DNA from: JANXSS01 sp040385645
Lineage (GTDB): Bacteria; Pseudomonadota; Gammaproteobacteria; Burkholderiales; Burkholderiaceae_D
Reading direction: 5' to 3'
NCBI GenBank assembly: GCA_040385645.1
Contig: JAZKGZ010000006.1
Span: 307,735-371,734 of the forward strand
Length of the DNA stretch: 64,000 bases
In this document: positions 35,758 to 44,497 of the stretch, one piece after another
Numbering within the stretch: the first letter of the stretch is position 1
Layout of the letters: every line of letters starts with the position of its first letter
Notes under the pieces: model-generated
Seen by the model: only the letters and a program-made list of their open reading frames with translations
Told to the model about the DNA's origin: nothing
Database searches by the model: none
Program-made: the position numbers and the translations under genes

Positions 35758-37381
35758 GCGACAACTACAGAAACCGGCTTGCACCCGAGTCATTTTTTCA
35801 GCGGCAGCGGCTTTTATTTTTATCGCTTCGGTGCCTGTCACGCTGCACGCCCGCTCGATGATGGAAGGCATGACATCGACCTTGTCGGACCCGATGAAAA
35901 CCCGGCCCGCTGTGCTCGACAAAGGCGTGGTGTTGCCTGGGGACTCGGTAACGCTGCAGTGCCCCGGCGCTGCGCTACCCGATGTCCTGACGTTGAATCA
36001 AGCAGTCGAGCTAGCACTGTGCAATAACGCGCAGCTTAAAGTCACGTGGGCCAGCATAAAATTGCAGGCCGGCGTTGCTGGCGAAGCGCGTTCGACCTAT
36101 TTGCCAACCATGTCGGCTACGCTGAATCGGCTACGCACGCAAACGAGTTATCCGGACACGCCGCGCGAATCGACGCTCGTGAACGGCAATGCTGTGAACG
36201 CCGCCTTAAATTGGCGAGTGTACGATTTCGGCACCCGTGCTGCGAACCGCCGTGCTGCAGATAGCTTGCTGCTGGCTGCCCTTTCACATCACGATGCGCA
36301 ACTGCAAACCACTTTGGCATCGACGATCCAGGCCTATTTCGATGTGCAAAGCGCCCACGCGACCTGGATGGCGCGAGAAGAGACGCAGAAAATCGCCAAC
36401 GACACGTTGAGTAGCGCCGAGCGTCGGGAGCGATCAGGCACTGTTTCTCGTGGAGACACCTTACAAGCAACCACGGCACTGGCAAAGGCTGCGCTGGAGA
36501 AAAATCGCGCTGAAGGTGATTATCGCAAAGCGATGTCGGTGCTGATGTATGTCATGGGCATGCCATCGTCGAACGAGGTTCGTCTGGCACCGGAAGCCGA
36601 TATCGTTAGCGATACGCTGGAACTGGATGATCTGGTCGCACAGCAAGCCCGTGAAATCAACGATCGCCTGCAAGATGCAAAGCAATCGCATCCGGCGATC
36701 ATGGCCGCGCGAGAAGAATGGCGCGCCGCGCAGAATCGGGTAACGTCGGCCCGTGCAGAAGGCCTGCCGACGATCGATGTTTCGGGCAATTACTACCAGA
36801 ATGCTTATCCCGGTCAGGCGCTGTCCGCCACGCGTTCGCGGGTCAACACGGTGGGTATTGCGATCACCATACCTATCTTCGACGGCTTTTCTCGCAAGTA
36901 CAAAATCCAGCAGGCGCAAGCGCAGGCCGAGCAACGTGAGAAGCAGGTCGAAGATACCGAGCATCGAATTTTGGCAGAGGTCGTCAAGGCGCATGCCGAC
37001 GCAAAATCGTCGAATGCGAATTTAAATGCATCCGATTCGTTGCTGCAGGCTGCCGTTCAAGCGCAGGCGGCAAGCCGGCGTAAATACGACAAAGGCGCTG
37101 CAGATATTCTGGAAATTCTAACGACGCAACAAACCTTGGCAGATGCCAGACAAGAGCGTATTCGCAGCCTGGGAGAGTGGCGATCGGCACGTTTGCGCTT
37201 GATGGCAAGCGTTGGGGTGTTGGGAACGCGATCCGTTGCGGCTGCGAGCCAATCTCAACCGGTCAAAGAAGATGTTTTATCGTCGGCGGACACGCGTACC
37301 GAGATGCGGCTTGATAAGTCGCTTTCGAGGCTTAGAGCGGGGTCTAGCCCTACTCCCAAAGTGCGTTTCGTCACTAGATAA
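35747..37381 (+). CDS. TolC-family outer membrane channel of the type I system
   Basis: The 544-residue protein starts with a signal peptide (residues 1 to about 36, ending VTLHARS) and has two outer-membrane efflux protein repeats: LTLNQAVELALCNNAQLKVTWASIKLQAG at the start of the first, and ATRSRVNTVGIAITIPIFDGFSRKYKIQQAQAQAE in the second. It overlaps the HlyD-like gene by 11 bases. A coiled-coil trimer of this type makes the exit duct for the RTX protein. Confidence 0.92.
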   Translation: MSARRQLQKPACTRVIFSAAAAFIFIASVPVTLHARSMMEGMTSTLSDPMKTRPAVLDKGVVLPGDSVTLQCPGAALPDVLTLNQAVELALCNNAQLKVTWASIKLQAGVAGEARSTYLPTMSATLNRLRTQTSYPDTPRESTLVNGNAVNAALNWRVYDFGTRAANRRAADSLLLAALSHHDAQLQTTLASTIQAYFDVQSAHATWMAREETQKIANDTLSSAERRERSGTVSRGDTLQATTALAKAALEKNRAEGDYRKAMSVLMYVMGMPSSNEVRLAPEADIVSDTLELDDLVAQQAREINDRLQDAKQSHPAIMAAREEWRAAQNRVTSARAEGLPTIDVSGNYYQNAYPGQALSATRSRVNTVGIAITIPIFDGFSRKYKIQQAQAQAEQREKQVEDTEHRILAEVVKAHADAKSSNANLNASDSLLQAAVQAQAASRRKYDKGAADILEILTTQQTLADARQERIRSLGEWRSARLRLMASVGVLGTRSVAAASQSQPVKEDVLSSADTRTEMRLDKSLSRLRAGSSPTPKVRFVTR

Positions 37382-37614
37382 TTAGTGAGACGAATGTGAA
37401 TCGGGAGCTGGAGGTTGTACGCTGTGTTGTGGGAGGCTGATGAAAGCGAAGCTTGTCCGGAAAATGGAATTAAACCTGTTGTTGAAGGCAATGTTGTAGG
37501 CATTTCGTTGAATAGCCGAGGACTGTCTGGAAAGGTAGCTTCAGCTCTTTCCTTGTTGCCGGACGTTACGTCACGGTGCTTTTCTCGATATACAGGTAAG
37601 AAGCAATAATGTAG

Positions 37615-37636
37615 GATGTAAAATATATTTTACATC
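37615..37636. promoter_or_regulatory. Perfect 22-bp palindromic operator of the XRE regulator
   Basis: GATGTAAAATA is followed by its exact reverse complement TATTTTACATC. It ends 9 bases before the TTG start of the downstream XRE gene and includes AT-rich -10-like sequence, so it is probably the site where the regulator represses itself. Confidence 0.7.
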
Positions 37637-37645
37637 GGAGCATTC

Positions 37646-38134
37646 TTGGATATCCACGCAATCGGGAAGCAAATTCGCAGCGAACGCGTCGGATTCGGAT
37701 TTTCTCAAACGACGCTCGCTCGTTTTACCGGGCTTACACGCGTGACGATCGGGAATCTCGAGTCCGGAAAATTGAATGACTTGGGTTTTCAGAAGCTAGA
37801 CAGGATTTGCGAATTTCTAGGACTAAATCTAGGGATTTCTCCAGAAGTACGCGATCGGGATTGGTTGAAAATTGCCGCCCAAACCGCCAGTACGAGCTAT
37901 TGCAAGGTACTTTCCGCCTCCGAACTAGCAAAGATTTTCAATACAGGCATCGTGCCCTCGGAATACGTCGCGCACATGATCACGCTAATAGAAGAAGCGC
38001 CATCGGCAGTATTGCTGGGTGCAGTCAAACAAGCTGCAACGGAAGCCTTGGGCGATGAAGCAGAAATAAAGCGGAAAATCATGCAACGGCTTGTGGGCAT
38101 GGCAAAAACCTGGAAAATCGAGCGATTTTTTTGA
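37646..38134 (+). CDS. XRE-family helix-turn-helix regulator
   Basis: The 162-residue protein starts at TTG 37646, supported by cggag six bases upstream. Residues 7-60 form the HTH (IGKQIRSERVGFGFSQTTLA, GLTRVTIGNLESGKL). The rest (about 75-162) is helical and unfamiliar to me. A perfect palindrome lies directly upstream, so autorepression is likely. Such stand-alone regulators often pair with toxins, but the next genes form their own toxin-antitoxin pair, and this protein need not control them. Confidence 0.78.
   Translation: MDIHAIGKQIRSERVGFGFSQTTLARFTGLTRVTIGNLESGKLNDLGFQKLDRICEFLGLNLGISPEVRDRDWLKIAAQTASTSYCKVLSASELAKIFNTGIVPSEYVAHMITLIEEAPSAVLLGAVKQAATEALGDEAEIKRKIMQRLVGMAKTWKIERFF
38114..38132 (+). 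terminator. Possible terminator at the end of the XRE gene
   Basis: aaaatcg-ag-cgatttt followed by more T residues overlaps the XRE stop. The 2-base loop makes it a tight hairpin, so confidence is low. Confidence 0.3.
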
Positions 38135-38349
38135 TGAGAAAATCGAATCGTTGCCCACCTAGTCCAGATGGTCAAGCTTTGCGTTGTAACCGCAGGAAGT
38201 CGTCTTCTAGAATCGTTCATGATTTTGAAATCCCTGGCCAGTTCATGCTTGCGTTTGGAAGTATGTCAGGGCCGACGATACACAAACCGTCAAAATTGCC
38301 GAACGAACACAATCCAGATATAATATCCGAACACTCGGAGGAATATCCT

Positions 38350-39015
38350 ATGTCACTGAAAAATGCTGATACACACGTCTCGACGGCAGAAGCTGCATTC
38401 ATTGCCGGACTTTCCGACAGAGACATGAACCGTATTATCGACGAACATCTCGTTCCTGAAAGTTTGGTCAACCTTTCAGGAGGGCGTTCTTTCACTCGGC
38501 TCGCTGCAGCATTTGCCAGGTTTTATTTCGGTGCCGAGCAGGAGTTGGTAGCGAGCTTAAGAAAAAAAATTCTTTGCGATTTGACTCGCCGTGTAGAGCT
38601 CAGTGGGAGTAGTGACCTCGTTTTCGGACTGGGTGCCAAAGCTCGAAGTATCGATTGGCGAATCAACACTTCTTACGCTGAAATAAATGTTTTAAAAAGC
38701 ATCGAGGAATCAATTCAACGCACGCAGCAGGTTACGTTTGCACATTCTCTTATCAGTGCAGATGCCCAGGTCATGGGCGGATTACCTGTCTTTTCAGGAA
38801 CAAGGGTGCCGATCGAAATCATCCTTGCTTCGCTTGACAAAGGCATCGATCGACAACGTCTGACCGATTCTTACCCTTTTCTCACCGAAGAGCTTGTCAG
38901 CGCCGCCAGAATTTATAACGAAATTCATCCGAGAAGAGGACGACCGCGGCACATGCTAGAGGCAGAGGGTTGGAAGATCAAGACTTCGAGAATCGTTAGG
39001 CCAGTTCGAGCATGA
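38350..39015 (+). CDS. DUF433-type antitoxin
   Basis: The frame is open from 38131, but ggagg at 38338-38342 precedes ATG 38350, so I use that start (221 residues). The C-terminal part carries the DUF433 signature (MGGLPVFSGTRVPIEIILASLDKG...DSYPFLTEELVSAA), a helix-turn-helix-like domain found in antitoxins paired with DUF5615 PIN-like toxins. The N-terminal 130 residues look like an added DNA-binding segment (STAEAAFIAGLSDRDMNRIIDEH). It overlaps the toxin start by 4 bases. Confidence 0.8.
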   Translation: MSLKNADTHVSTAEAAFIAGLSDRDMNRIIDEHLVPESLVNLSGGRSFTRLAAAFARFYFGAEQELVASLRKKILCDLTRRVELSGSSDLVFGLGAKARSIDWRINTSYAEINVLKSIEESIQRTQQVTFAHSLISADAQVMGGLPVFSGTRVPIEIILASLDKGIDRQRLTDSYPFLTEELVSAARIYNEIHPRRGRPRHMLEAEGWKIKTSRIVRPVRA

Positions 39016-39455
39016 CGTTTAGGTTTCTTATTGATGAATGCCTGTCTCCCGAATTAGTTGCCATGGCCAGGCAGGCGGGACATCTTGAATCTTTTTGCGT
39101 CCGAGATCGCGGATGGGTGGGGAAAAAAGATTGGCAACTCATGGAGCATGTATTAGAGGAAGATCTCACGCTGGTTACCCATAATGCAAAGGATTTTCGT
39201 GGCGCAGGACCAAACAAGCTGGGCGGGTTTCATGCCAAGGCGCCAATTCACGCAGGACTGGTCTGCTTGACTTCGAAACTTTCTCCAATGGATATAGATC
39301 GGCAAAAAGATTTATTCGGCGTTGCACTTGATGTACTTGCCAATCACAGAGACCTTATCAATCAAGCCCTCGATGTTCTAGAAAACGAAGACGCGTCTGT
39401 CTCGATTGTCCTGTACGAAATTCCGGCATTATCCAATACGAGCTGCTCCAGATAG
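39012..39455 (+). CDS. DUF5615-type PIN-like toxin
   Basis: The 147-residue protein begins MTFRFLIDECLSPEL with the acidic DE pair (Asp8, Glu9) of the PIN-like fold and has VTHNAKDF with another conserved Asp. This family is the toxin partner of DUF433 antitoxins (VapBC-like) and is predicted to cut RNA. It is coupled to the antitoxin by an ATGA overlap. Confidence 0.8.
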   Translation: MTFRFLIDECLSPELVAMARQAGHLESFCVRDRGWVGKKDWQLMEHVLEEDLTLVTHNAKDFRGAGPNKLGGFHAKAPIHAGLVCLTSKLSPMDIDRQKDLFGVALDVLANHRDLINQALDVLENEDASVSIVLYEIPALSNTSCSR

Positions 39456-39518
39456 TTGTAGCATTAGCAACAAAAACTAAAATCTCACTTGCAGCCCAAT
39501 TTTTTAGGGAGTAAAAAG

Positions 39519-40046
39519 CTATTTATTTGCTACCCACTCCCCTGACTTGCCTCCATGCTTCTCCAGCAATTTTACTTCGGTAATCACCATCCCGCGATCA
39601 ACAGCTTTGCACATGTCGTAAATGGTAAGTAACCCAATCTGGACAGCAGCCAACGCTTCGATCTCCACGCCGGTTTTACCGAATGTCTCCACCTGCGCAG
39701 TACAATTTATTTGACACGCGTCCTGGTTGACTTCGAATTCGATCGCTACTTTCGTCAATGCCAACGGATGACAAAGAGGAATCAACTCGCTCGCACGTTT
39801 CGTTGCCATGATTGCCGCGATTCTGGCAATACCTAGTACGTCCCCTTTTTTTGCCGTGCCGGACTGAATCAGCGCTAAAGTTTCTGCTCTCATCCGAATA
39901 ACACCACCGGCGATGGCCGTTCGGTGAGTTTCGGGCTTTATGCCGACATCAATCATATGGGCTTGGCCGGTGCTGGTGAAATGCGTTAAATCACCGGTTT
40001 GGTTATTTTTTTTCAGATCAATTAAAAATTTTTCAGGTTTAGCCAT
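39519..40046 (-). CDS. moaC: Cyclic pyranopterin monophosphate synthase (MoaC)
   Basis: The 175-residue protein has MoaC signatures SELIPLCHPLALTKVAIEF and GVEIEALAAVQIGLLTIYDMC. It converts the MoaA product to cyclic pyranopterin monophosphate in molybdenum cofactor synthesis. The N terminus is about 20 residues longer than usual before the conserved THFTSTGQAHMIDVG. A decayed fragment of the same gene lies at 18950-19125 on the other side of the RTX island. Confidence 0.93.
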   Translation of the reverse strand: MAKPEKFLIDLKKNNQTGDLTHFTSTGQAHMIDVGIKPETHRTAIAGGVIRMRAETLALIQSGTAKKGDVLGIARIAAIMATKRASELIPLCHPLALTKVAIEFEVNQDACQINCTAQVETFGKTGVEIEALAAVQIGLLTIYDMCKAVDRGMVITEVKLLEKHGGKSGEWVANK

Positions 40047-40218
40047 CTTGTCTTTTGGTAAATAAATTGCATCCTAATTTAGTAAAAAATATAACCCAAA
40101 AATTGCGGTGAGTGACAATATTTGTCAGTCCCACAGTTTTTTGACAAAATGTGTCTTGATGAAACTATAAAAAGTGTTCAGCAAGCGAAAAAACATAGAA
40201 ATACGCGATATTGCAAGC

Positions 40219-40233
40219 TGGCAAGCTTCCTGC
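40219..40233 (+). promoter_or_regulatory. Sigma-54 promoter of pilA
   Basis: TGGCAAGCTTCCTGC has GG and GC dinucleotides with exactly 10 bases between, fitting the -24/-12 consensus TGGCACG-N4-TTGC at most positions. Transcription would start near 40245, about 39 bases before the pilA ATG, consistent with RpoN/PilR control known for pilA genes. Confidence 0.75.
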
Positions 40234-40283
40234 GTAATAGGAATGGAGTTACAAATTTTTGTAACCAAACTACCGGAGCTATC

Positions 40284-40790
40284 ATGAATTCAGCACGTAT
40301 TAAATCTGCCGCACAACGCGGTTTTACCCTGATCGAATTGATGATCGTTGTGGCGATTATTGGCATTTTAGCGGCAGTGGCCTTGCCAGCATATCAAGAC
40401 TACACAGTACGAGCTAAAGTGTCAGAAGGATTGGTTCTTGCAACAGCGGCAAAGTTAGCGGTTGCAGAAACTTTGCAAGCAACTGGCGTCGTTCCTGCAA
40501 CAAGTGCTGCTGCGAATTATAATTTTACTGCTACTCAACAGGTTAGCGGTCTAGCTGTTGGTGCCGGTGGGGTAATTACCGTGACGTATAGTATCCCCAA
40601 CCTAGGAGCTTCAAACACTCTTATTATTACGCCGAATCAGGGTGGTGCAGCAATTACAGCAGCCGGACAAGGTCCTATTAATTGGGTTTGCAAATCTGCC
40701 GGATCGCCGGCCTCTGCCGCGACAACCGCTGGGTTTGGTGTGCAAGGATCAATGTTATCCCGTTACGCTCCAGCGGCTTGCAGAACATAA
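40284..40790 (+). CDS. pilA: Type IV major pilin (PilA-like)
   Basis: The frame is open from 40122, but ccggag precedes ATG 40284 and the prepilin leader starts there (168 residues). The leader MNSARIKSAAQRG is cleaved before Phe14 in G/FTLIELMIVV, followed by the hydrophobic assembly helix with Glu5. Two cysteines near the C terminus (VCKSAG and AACRT) can form the D-region disulfide. It polymerises into type IV pili for twitching, adhesion or DNA uptake. It has its own sigma-54 promoter and terminator. Confidence 0.93.
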   Translation: MNSARIKSAAQRGFTLIELMIVVAIIGILAAVALPAYQDYTVRAKVSEGLVLATAAKLAVAETLQATGVVPATSAAANYNFTATQQVSGLAVGAGGVITVTYSIPNLGASNTLIITPNQGGAAITAAGQGPINWVCKSAGSPASAATTAGFGVQGSMLSRYAPAACRT

Positions 40791-40834
40791 AGAATACTTT
40801 TTGCTGGTGCATCTACGACAGATATCTTGTATGC

Positions 40835-40853
40835 ACTGTAAAAATTTTACAGT
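40835..40853. other. Palindrome before the pilA terminator
   Basis: actgtaaaa-a-ttttacagt is a perfect inverted repeat whose last two bases are shared with the following terminator stem, so the two hairpins cannot both form fully. Confidence 0.5.
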
Positions 40854-40882
40854 CAGTAAAGCATGTGCTTTACTGACTTTTT
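40852..40882 (+). terminator. Rho-independent terminator of pilA
   Basis: gtcagtaaagc (40852-40862) pairs perfectly with gctttactgac (40867-40877) around ATGT and is followed by five T. Confidence 0.9.
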
Positions 40883-41050
40883 AACCTTTCGCTTCTACCG
40901 TTAAATCCTTCAAAGATAAACAACTAGTTTGCATTCGTTTTTTGTGGATTATGTGAGTACGTGCGATACCATCAACCATTTCTTGCTGTTAAAGCACTCC
41001 GCCTACTCAGGCGCTCGTAGGTGTCGTTGTACATAGGCTAAAGTGGCGCT

Positions 41051-42571
41051 ATGCGCTATCGTTCACAACTTGCCGCCACCCTCCTTTCGTCGTGTATTGC
41101 GCTGGCTTCAGCTTCAGCAGATGCTTATTTGCGTACGCCACTACCCACCCTAGGCGACACAGACCGCGAAATCCTCCCCCCCACCGCCGAACGCAAGCTA
41201 GGCGAACGCATCATGCGGAAAATCCGGCGCGACAACGATTACCTAGACGACGCCCCAATACTCGAATACCTCAACACCTTCGGCACCAAGCTCGTTGAAG
41301 CCCATCCCGAAGCCCGTGGCGAGGCGGAGTTCAACTATTTTTTCTTTGCCGTACGCGATCCCGCACTCAATGCCTTCGCTCTGCCCGGCGGCTTCATCGC
41401 TGCACATTCCGGGCTGATCCTCGCCGCGCAAACGGAGTCGGAATTGGCTGCCGTCATAGCGCATGAGATCGGCCATGTCGCTCAGCGGCACATTGCCCGC
41501 ATGCTCGGCAAGCAAAGCCAGGATGCGTTGCTGCCGCTGGCGGGCGTCTTACTGGCGGTGCTCGCAGCGAGAAATTCGCCGGATGCAGCCAGCGCAGCAA
41601 TGATGGGTGGGCAAGGGCTTGCCCTACAGCGGCAGCTGAATTTCAGCCGTGACGCGGAGCGCGAAGCGGATCGGGTCGGGCTGCAGATTTTGCAGGAATC
41701 GAATTACGATACCTCCGGCATGATCGCGTTCTTTCGTCGTCTGCAAAGCGCCAGCCGTATGGTCGATGATGTGGCACCGTCCTTTCTGCTTTCTCATCCT
41801 TTGACGACCGAGCGCATCGCAGACATTCAAGTGCGGTTGAGCGACCAACGCTATCGGCAACGAACCGATGGGCTGGATTTCTATCTGATACAGGCGAGAG
41901 CGCGGGTGCTGCAGGCCGGGTCGGCGCAGGGCTTGCAGGAAGCGTCGGCGATATTGAAGGAGCAGATATTGCAACGCGATTCGCCGCAGGCGATAGCGGG
42001 GCAGTATGGATTGGCGCTGATCGCGTTGCGACAGCGTGCGCCGGATCGGGCGCAGGCACTGCTGGAACAGGCGCGGGTGCTTGCGAAAGAGAAGGCCGGG
42101 CCGGTCAAAACGGCGAGCGACAGCATGCTGTTTCAGCACCTGGCAATCGATATCAAGCTCGCTGCCGGTGCGCCGGCTGCGGCGGTGCAGGAGGCCGATG
42201 CAGGCCGTAAGCAGTTTCCACTGTCGCGGGGTATCGCTTTGCAGTACGCCGATGCCTTGATTGCCGCTGGTCGTACCGACGATGCCATTAACTATTTGCG
42301 TTCCGAGTCGCAGCAGTACCGCACGGACGCGAAGGTGCAGGACCGACTTGCGAAAGCCTATGCCGCGAAGGGAAAGATGGCCTTGCAGCACATCGCCTTA
42401 GCTGAGTCGTATGCGCTGAATGGGGAAACTCAGCCGGCGCTGGATCAATTGCTGATCGCTCGCCGTGCCAAGGATGCTTCCTATTACGATCAGTCGGTCA
42501 TCGACGCTCGCGAACGCACGTTGCAGGCGTTGCGCCGCGAGGAAATTGAAGAAGAGAAGAAGGCGCGCTAG
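41051..42571 (+). CDS. Periplasmic M48 metalloprotease with TPR-like tail (BepA/YfgC-like)
   Basis: The 506-residue protein starts with a signal peptide (to about residue 25, SASA). Residues 138-142 are the zinc motif HEIGH (VIAHEIGHVAQRH) and EREAD at 203-207 supplies the third ligand. The C-terminal half (about 285-495) is helical and repetitive, as in the TPR domain of BepA. BepA-like proteases take part in assembly or quality control of outer membrane proteins such as LptD; that exact role here is inferred. Confidence 0.9.
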   Translation: MRYRSQLAATLLSSCIALASASADAYLRTPLPTLGDTDREILPPTAERKLGERIMRKIRRDNDYLDDAPILEYLNTFGTKLVEAHPEARGEAEFNYFFFAVRDPALNAFALPGGFIAAHSGLILAAQTESELAAVIAHEIGHVAQRHIARMLGKQSQDALLPLAGVLLAVLAARNSPDAASAAMMGGQGLALQRQLNFSRDAEREADRVGLQILQESNYDTSGMIAFFRRLQSASRMVDDVAPSFLLSHPLTTERIADIQVRLSDQRYRQRTDGLDFYLIQARARVLQAGSAQGLQEASAILKEQILQRDSPQAIAGQYGLALIALRQRAPDRAQALLEQARVLAKEKAGPVKTASDSMLFQHLAIDIKLAAGAPAAAVQEADAGRKQFPLSRGIALQYADALIAAGRTDDAINYLRSESQQYRTDAKVQDRLAKAYAAKGKMALQHIALAESYALNGETQPALDQLLIARRAKDASYYDQSVIDARERTLQALRREEIEEEKKAR

Positions 42572-42704
42572 TACCGCTGTTCCAATTTAATCTTGGCTTA
42601 AACCCTAGTATTGGTCTCGACCTTTGCTTATGCCTCGGACAGTACTTGACCGTCATTGAAATCTAAGTCGAAATATTCGTTCAAAACCCCACCGATCATG
42701 CTTA

Positions 42705-43385
42705 CTATTTTTGTAAGTGCTCAGTCTCGGGTTCTGCCACAGCGGCAGCAACAATCTCCGCCATTTTCGGGCTAACCGGCTCGACACCGTCCGGTCGCGG
42801 TTGCCGCACGAAGGCGAATTGCTGCGTGACGTCCTCTGCGGCGATGCGGCGCAAGGTAATACTTCGATCGTTATAGACCAAAGCAGGGGCTTCAGAGCCG
42901 TCGTCGGTACCGGCCACCCACTTCAGCAATTGTGTATCGTCGATCGGTACGCCATGTACTTTTAACGATGGCAATACCTGTACCAAATCCCGGTCATCGA
43001 CTTGCGCAATCCGGTCTTGGCTTTGCAAAAGCAACTGCCCGCCAGCGGTGAACCAGGCGGCATCGATCTGTTCCAGTATCTCACCGGTATGCAGCTGAAA
43101 TTTTTTGGTGGCATCGGTGCGGGCTATGTAAGGCGTTGCTTCAAGATTCACGAACACGCGTTGCGGGCCATTCTGAAAAAACCAGCGGCCTTGGTCGTCG
43201 CAGGCGTAGTTGCGATTGATAAAGGCGAGTAAGGCTTCGTGCTCGATCTTGTCGCCATGCGTATCGGCTTGTTGTGCCTGCTCGTCGCGCATGTGCCAGG
43301 CACCGCGCGCGTCGAGCATCAGCCAGCCGTAGCAGTTCGGCACGTTCGGCCATTTTTCCATCGCTTTTTTTACATTCTCGTCCAT
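42705..43385 (-). CDS. Conserved protein of unknown function
   Basis: The 226-residue protein starts MDENVKKAMEKWPNVPNCYGWLMLDARGAW and is rich in Trp and Asp. I recognise it as a type conserved in betaproteobacteria but cannot assign a function. No signal peptide, membrane helix or catalytic motif is apparent; the DQGRWFFQNGPQRVFVNLE and HTGEILEQIDAAWFT segments suggest a beta-rich fold. It lies convergent to the M48 protease and 66 bases after the YheT-like gene's end on the same strand. Confidence 0.75.
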   Translation of the reverse strand: MDENVKKAMEKWPNVPNCYGWLMLDARGAWHMRDEQAQQADTHGDKIEHEALLAFINRNYACDDQGRWFFQNGPQRVFVNLEATPYIARTDATKKFQLHTGEILEQIDAAWFTAGGQLLLQSQDRIAQVDDRDLVQVLPSLKVHGVPIDDTQLLKWVAGTDDGSEAPALVYNDRSITLRRIAAEDVTQQFAFVRQPRPDGVEPVSPKMAEIVAAAVAEPETEHLQK

Positions 43386-43451
43386 CGTTGCATCCTTTGC
43401 TGTTTTCTACCGTCGTTTAAAACGTTGTGTATATTGTTGACGTTGCCCGTA

Positions 43452-44447
43452 TTAGCCATTGCCTGTACCGCTCAAAAAATGCAGCGCCCGTTGCGGCAGC
43501 CACTCCAGGCTGCCAGGAAATCGGCCTGCCGTGAAGCCGACATGGCCACCTTGCTCTGGATAATCCAGTTCAACGCTGGCCGCAGCCGATTGCGGCAGAA
43601 ATCTGGCTGGCAAAAACGGATCGTTGCGCGCGTTGAGCACCAGTGTTGGTACTGTGATGTCGTCCAGCACATGCTTCGCGCTGGCACGGTCCCAGTAATC
43701 GTCTGTGTCGCGGTAGCCATGCAGCGGTGCAGTCACGATATTATCGAATTCATACAGATTGCGTGCACGCAGCATTTGTTCCCGGTCGAACAGGCCGGGG
43801 AATTGTTCGAGTTTCAACAGGCACTTCGGTTTCAGCGTTTGCAGGAAGATGCGGGTGTATAACCGATTGGCACCGCTCGATAGTGCAGCGCCACCGCCGG
43901 CCAAATCGAGTGGTGCGGAAATGGCGCAGGCGGAATCGACGATTTCGGCAGCGTGTTGAAATTCGCCGAGCCAGCGCAACAAAGCGTTGGCACCCAGAGA
44001 AACACCGACCGTGTAAAACCGGCCGTCCGACTGTGCCTGATGGTGAGCATGCAAGCGACGCACGACCCAATCGACTTCCTGTGCATCGCCGGAATGATAG
44101 AAACGCGGTGCCAGATTCAACTCGCCGGAACAACCCCGAAAATGCACGACTGCGCCGCACCACCCGCGCGCTGCCACTTGCGCCATCAGTGCCCGCGCGT
44201 AGTGGCTGTCAGAAGACCCTTCCAGGCCATGAAAAAGCAACACGAACGGCCGGCCTGCACCTTGCGGCGTTTCAAGCAAATTTGGTGAACCCGGTAGCCC
44301 ATCGACAAAATCGATGTCGATAAAATCGTCGTCCGGTGCCGGCCACCGCACCCGGCGGTATGCTACGGCCGGCTTGCGAACACATTTGGCGGGATAGATG
44401 GTTTGCAAGTGACCGCCGCGTAACCAGCGCGGCGCGTGGTAGGGCAT
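43452..44447 (-). CDS. Alpha/beta hydrolase of the YheT/COG0429 family
   Basis: The frame reaches 44660, into the next gene, but family homology starts MPYHAPRWLRGGHLQTIYPA, so I take 44447 (331 residues, typical). Visible are FHGLEGSSDSHYARALM (oxyanion region), nucleophile elbow GVSLGANALLRWLG, an Asp in NARNDPFLP and the His of GGHVGF. The substrate of this esterase-like family is not established. No good Shine-Dalgarno was seen, so the start is uncertain. Confidence 0.82.
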   Translation of the reverse strand: MPYHAPRWLRGGHLQTIYPAKCVRKPAVAYRRVRWPAPDDDFIDIDFVDGLPGSPNLLETPQGAGRPFVLLFHGLEGSSDSHYARALMAQVAARGWCGAVVHFRGCSGELNLAPRFYHSGDAQEVDWVVRRLHAHHQAQSDGRFYTVGVSLGANALLRWLGEFQHAAEIVDSACAISAPLDLAGGGAALSSGANRLYTRIFLQTLKPKCLLKLEQFPGLFDREQMLRARNLYEFDNIVTAPLHGYRDTDDYWDRASAKHVLDDITVPTLVLNARNDPFLPARFLPQSAAASVELDYPEQGGHVGFTAGRFPGSLEWLPQRALHFLSGTGNG

Positions 44448-44497
44448 GGCTAAATGCGCCTGTATGACGGTATCCGGCGACACAATCGGGGAAGTCG

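Noticed and set aside
37415..37609. 64-residue open frame between the TolC-like and XRE genes
   Set aside because: No ATG start, no ribosome-binding site, no recognisable homology.
38131..38349. 73-residue extension of the DUF433 protein
   Set aside because: The start would be TTG within the XRE stop, while ggagg and ATG 38350 give a better start.
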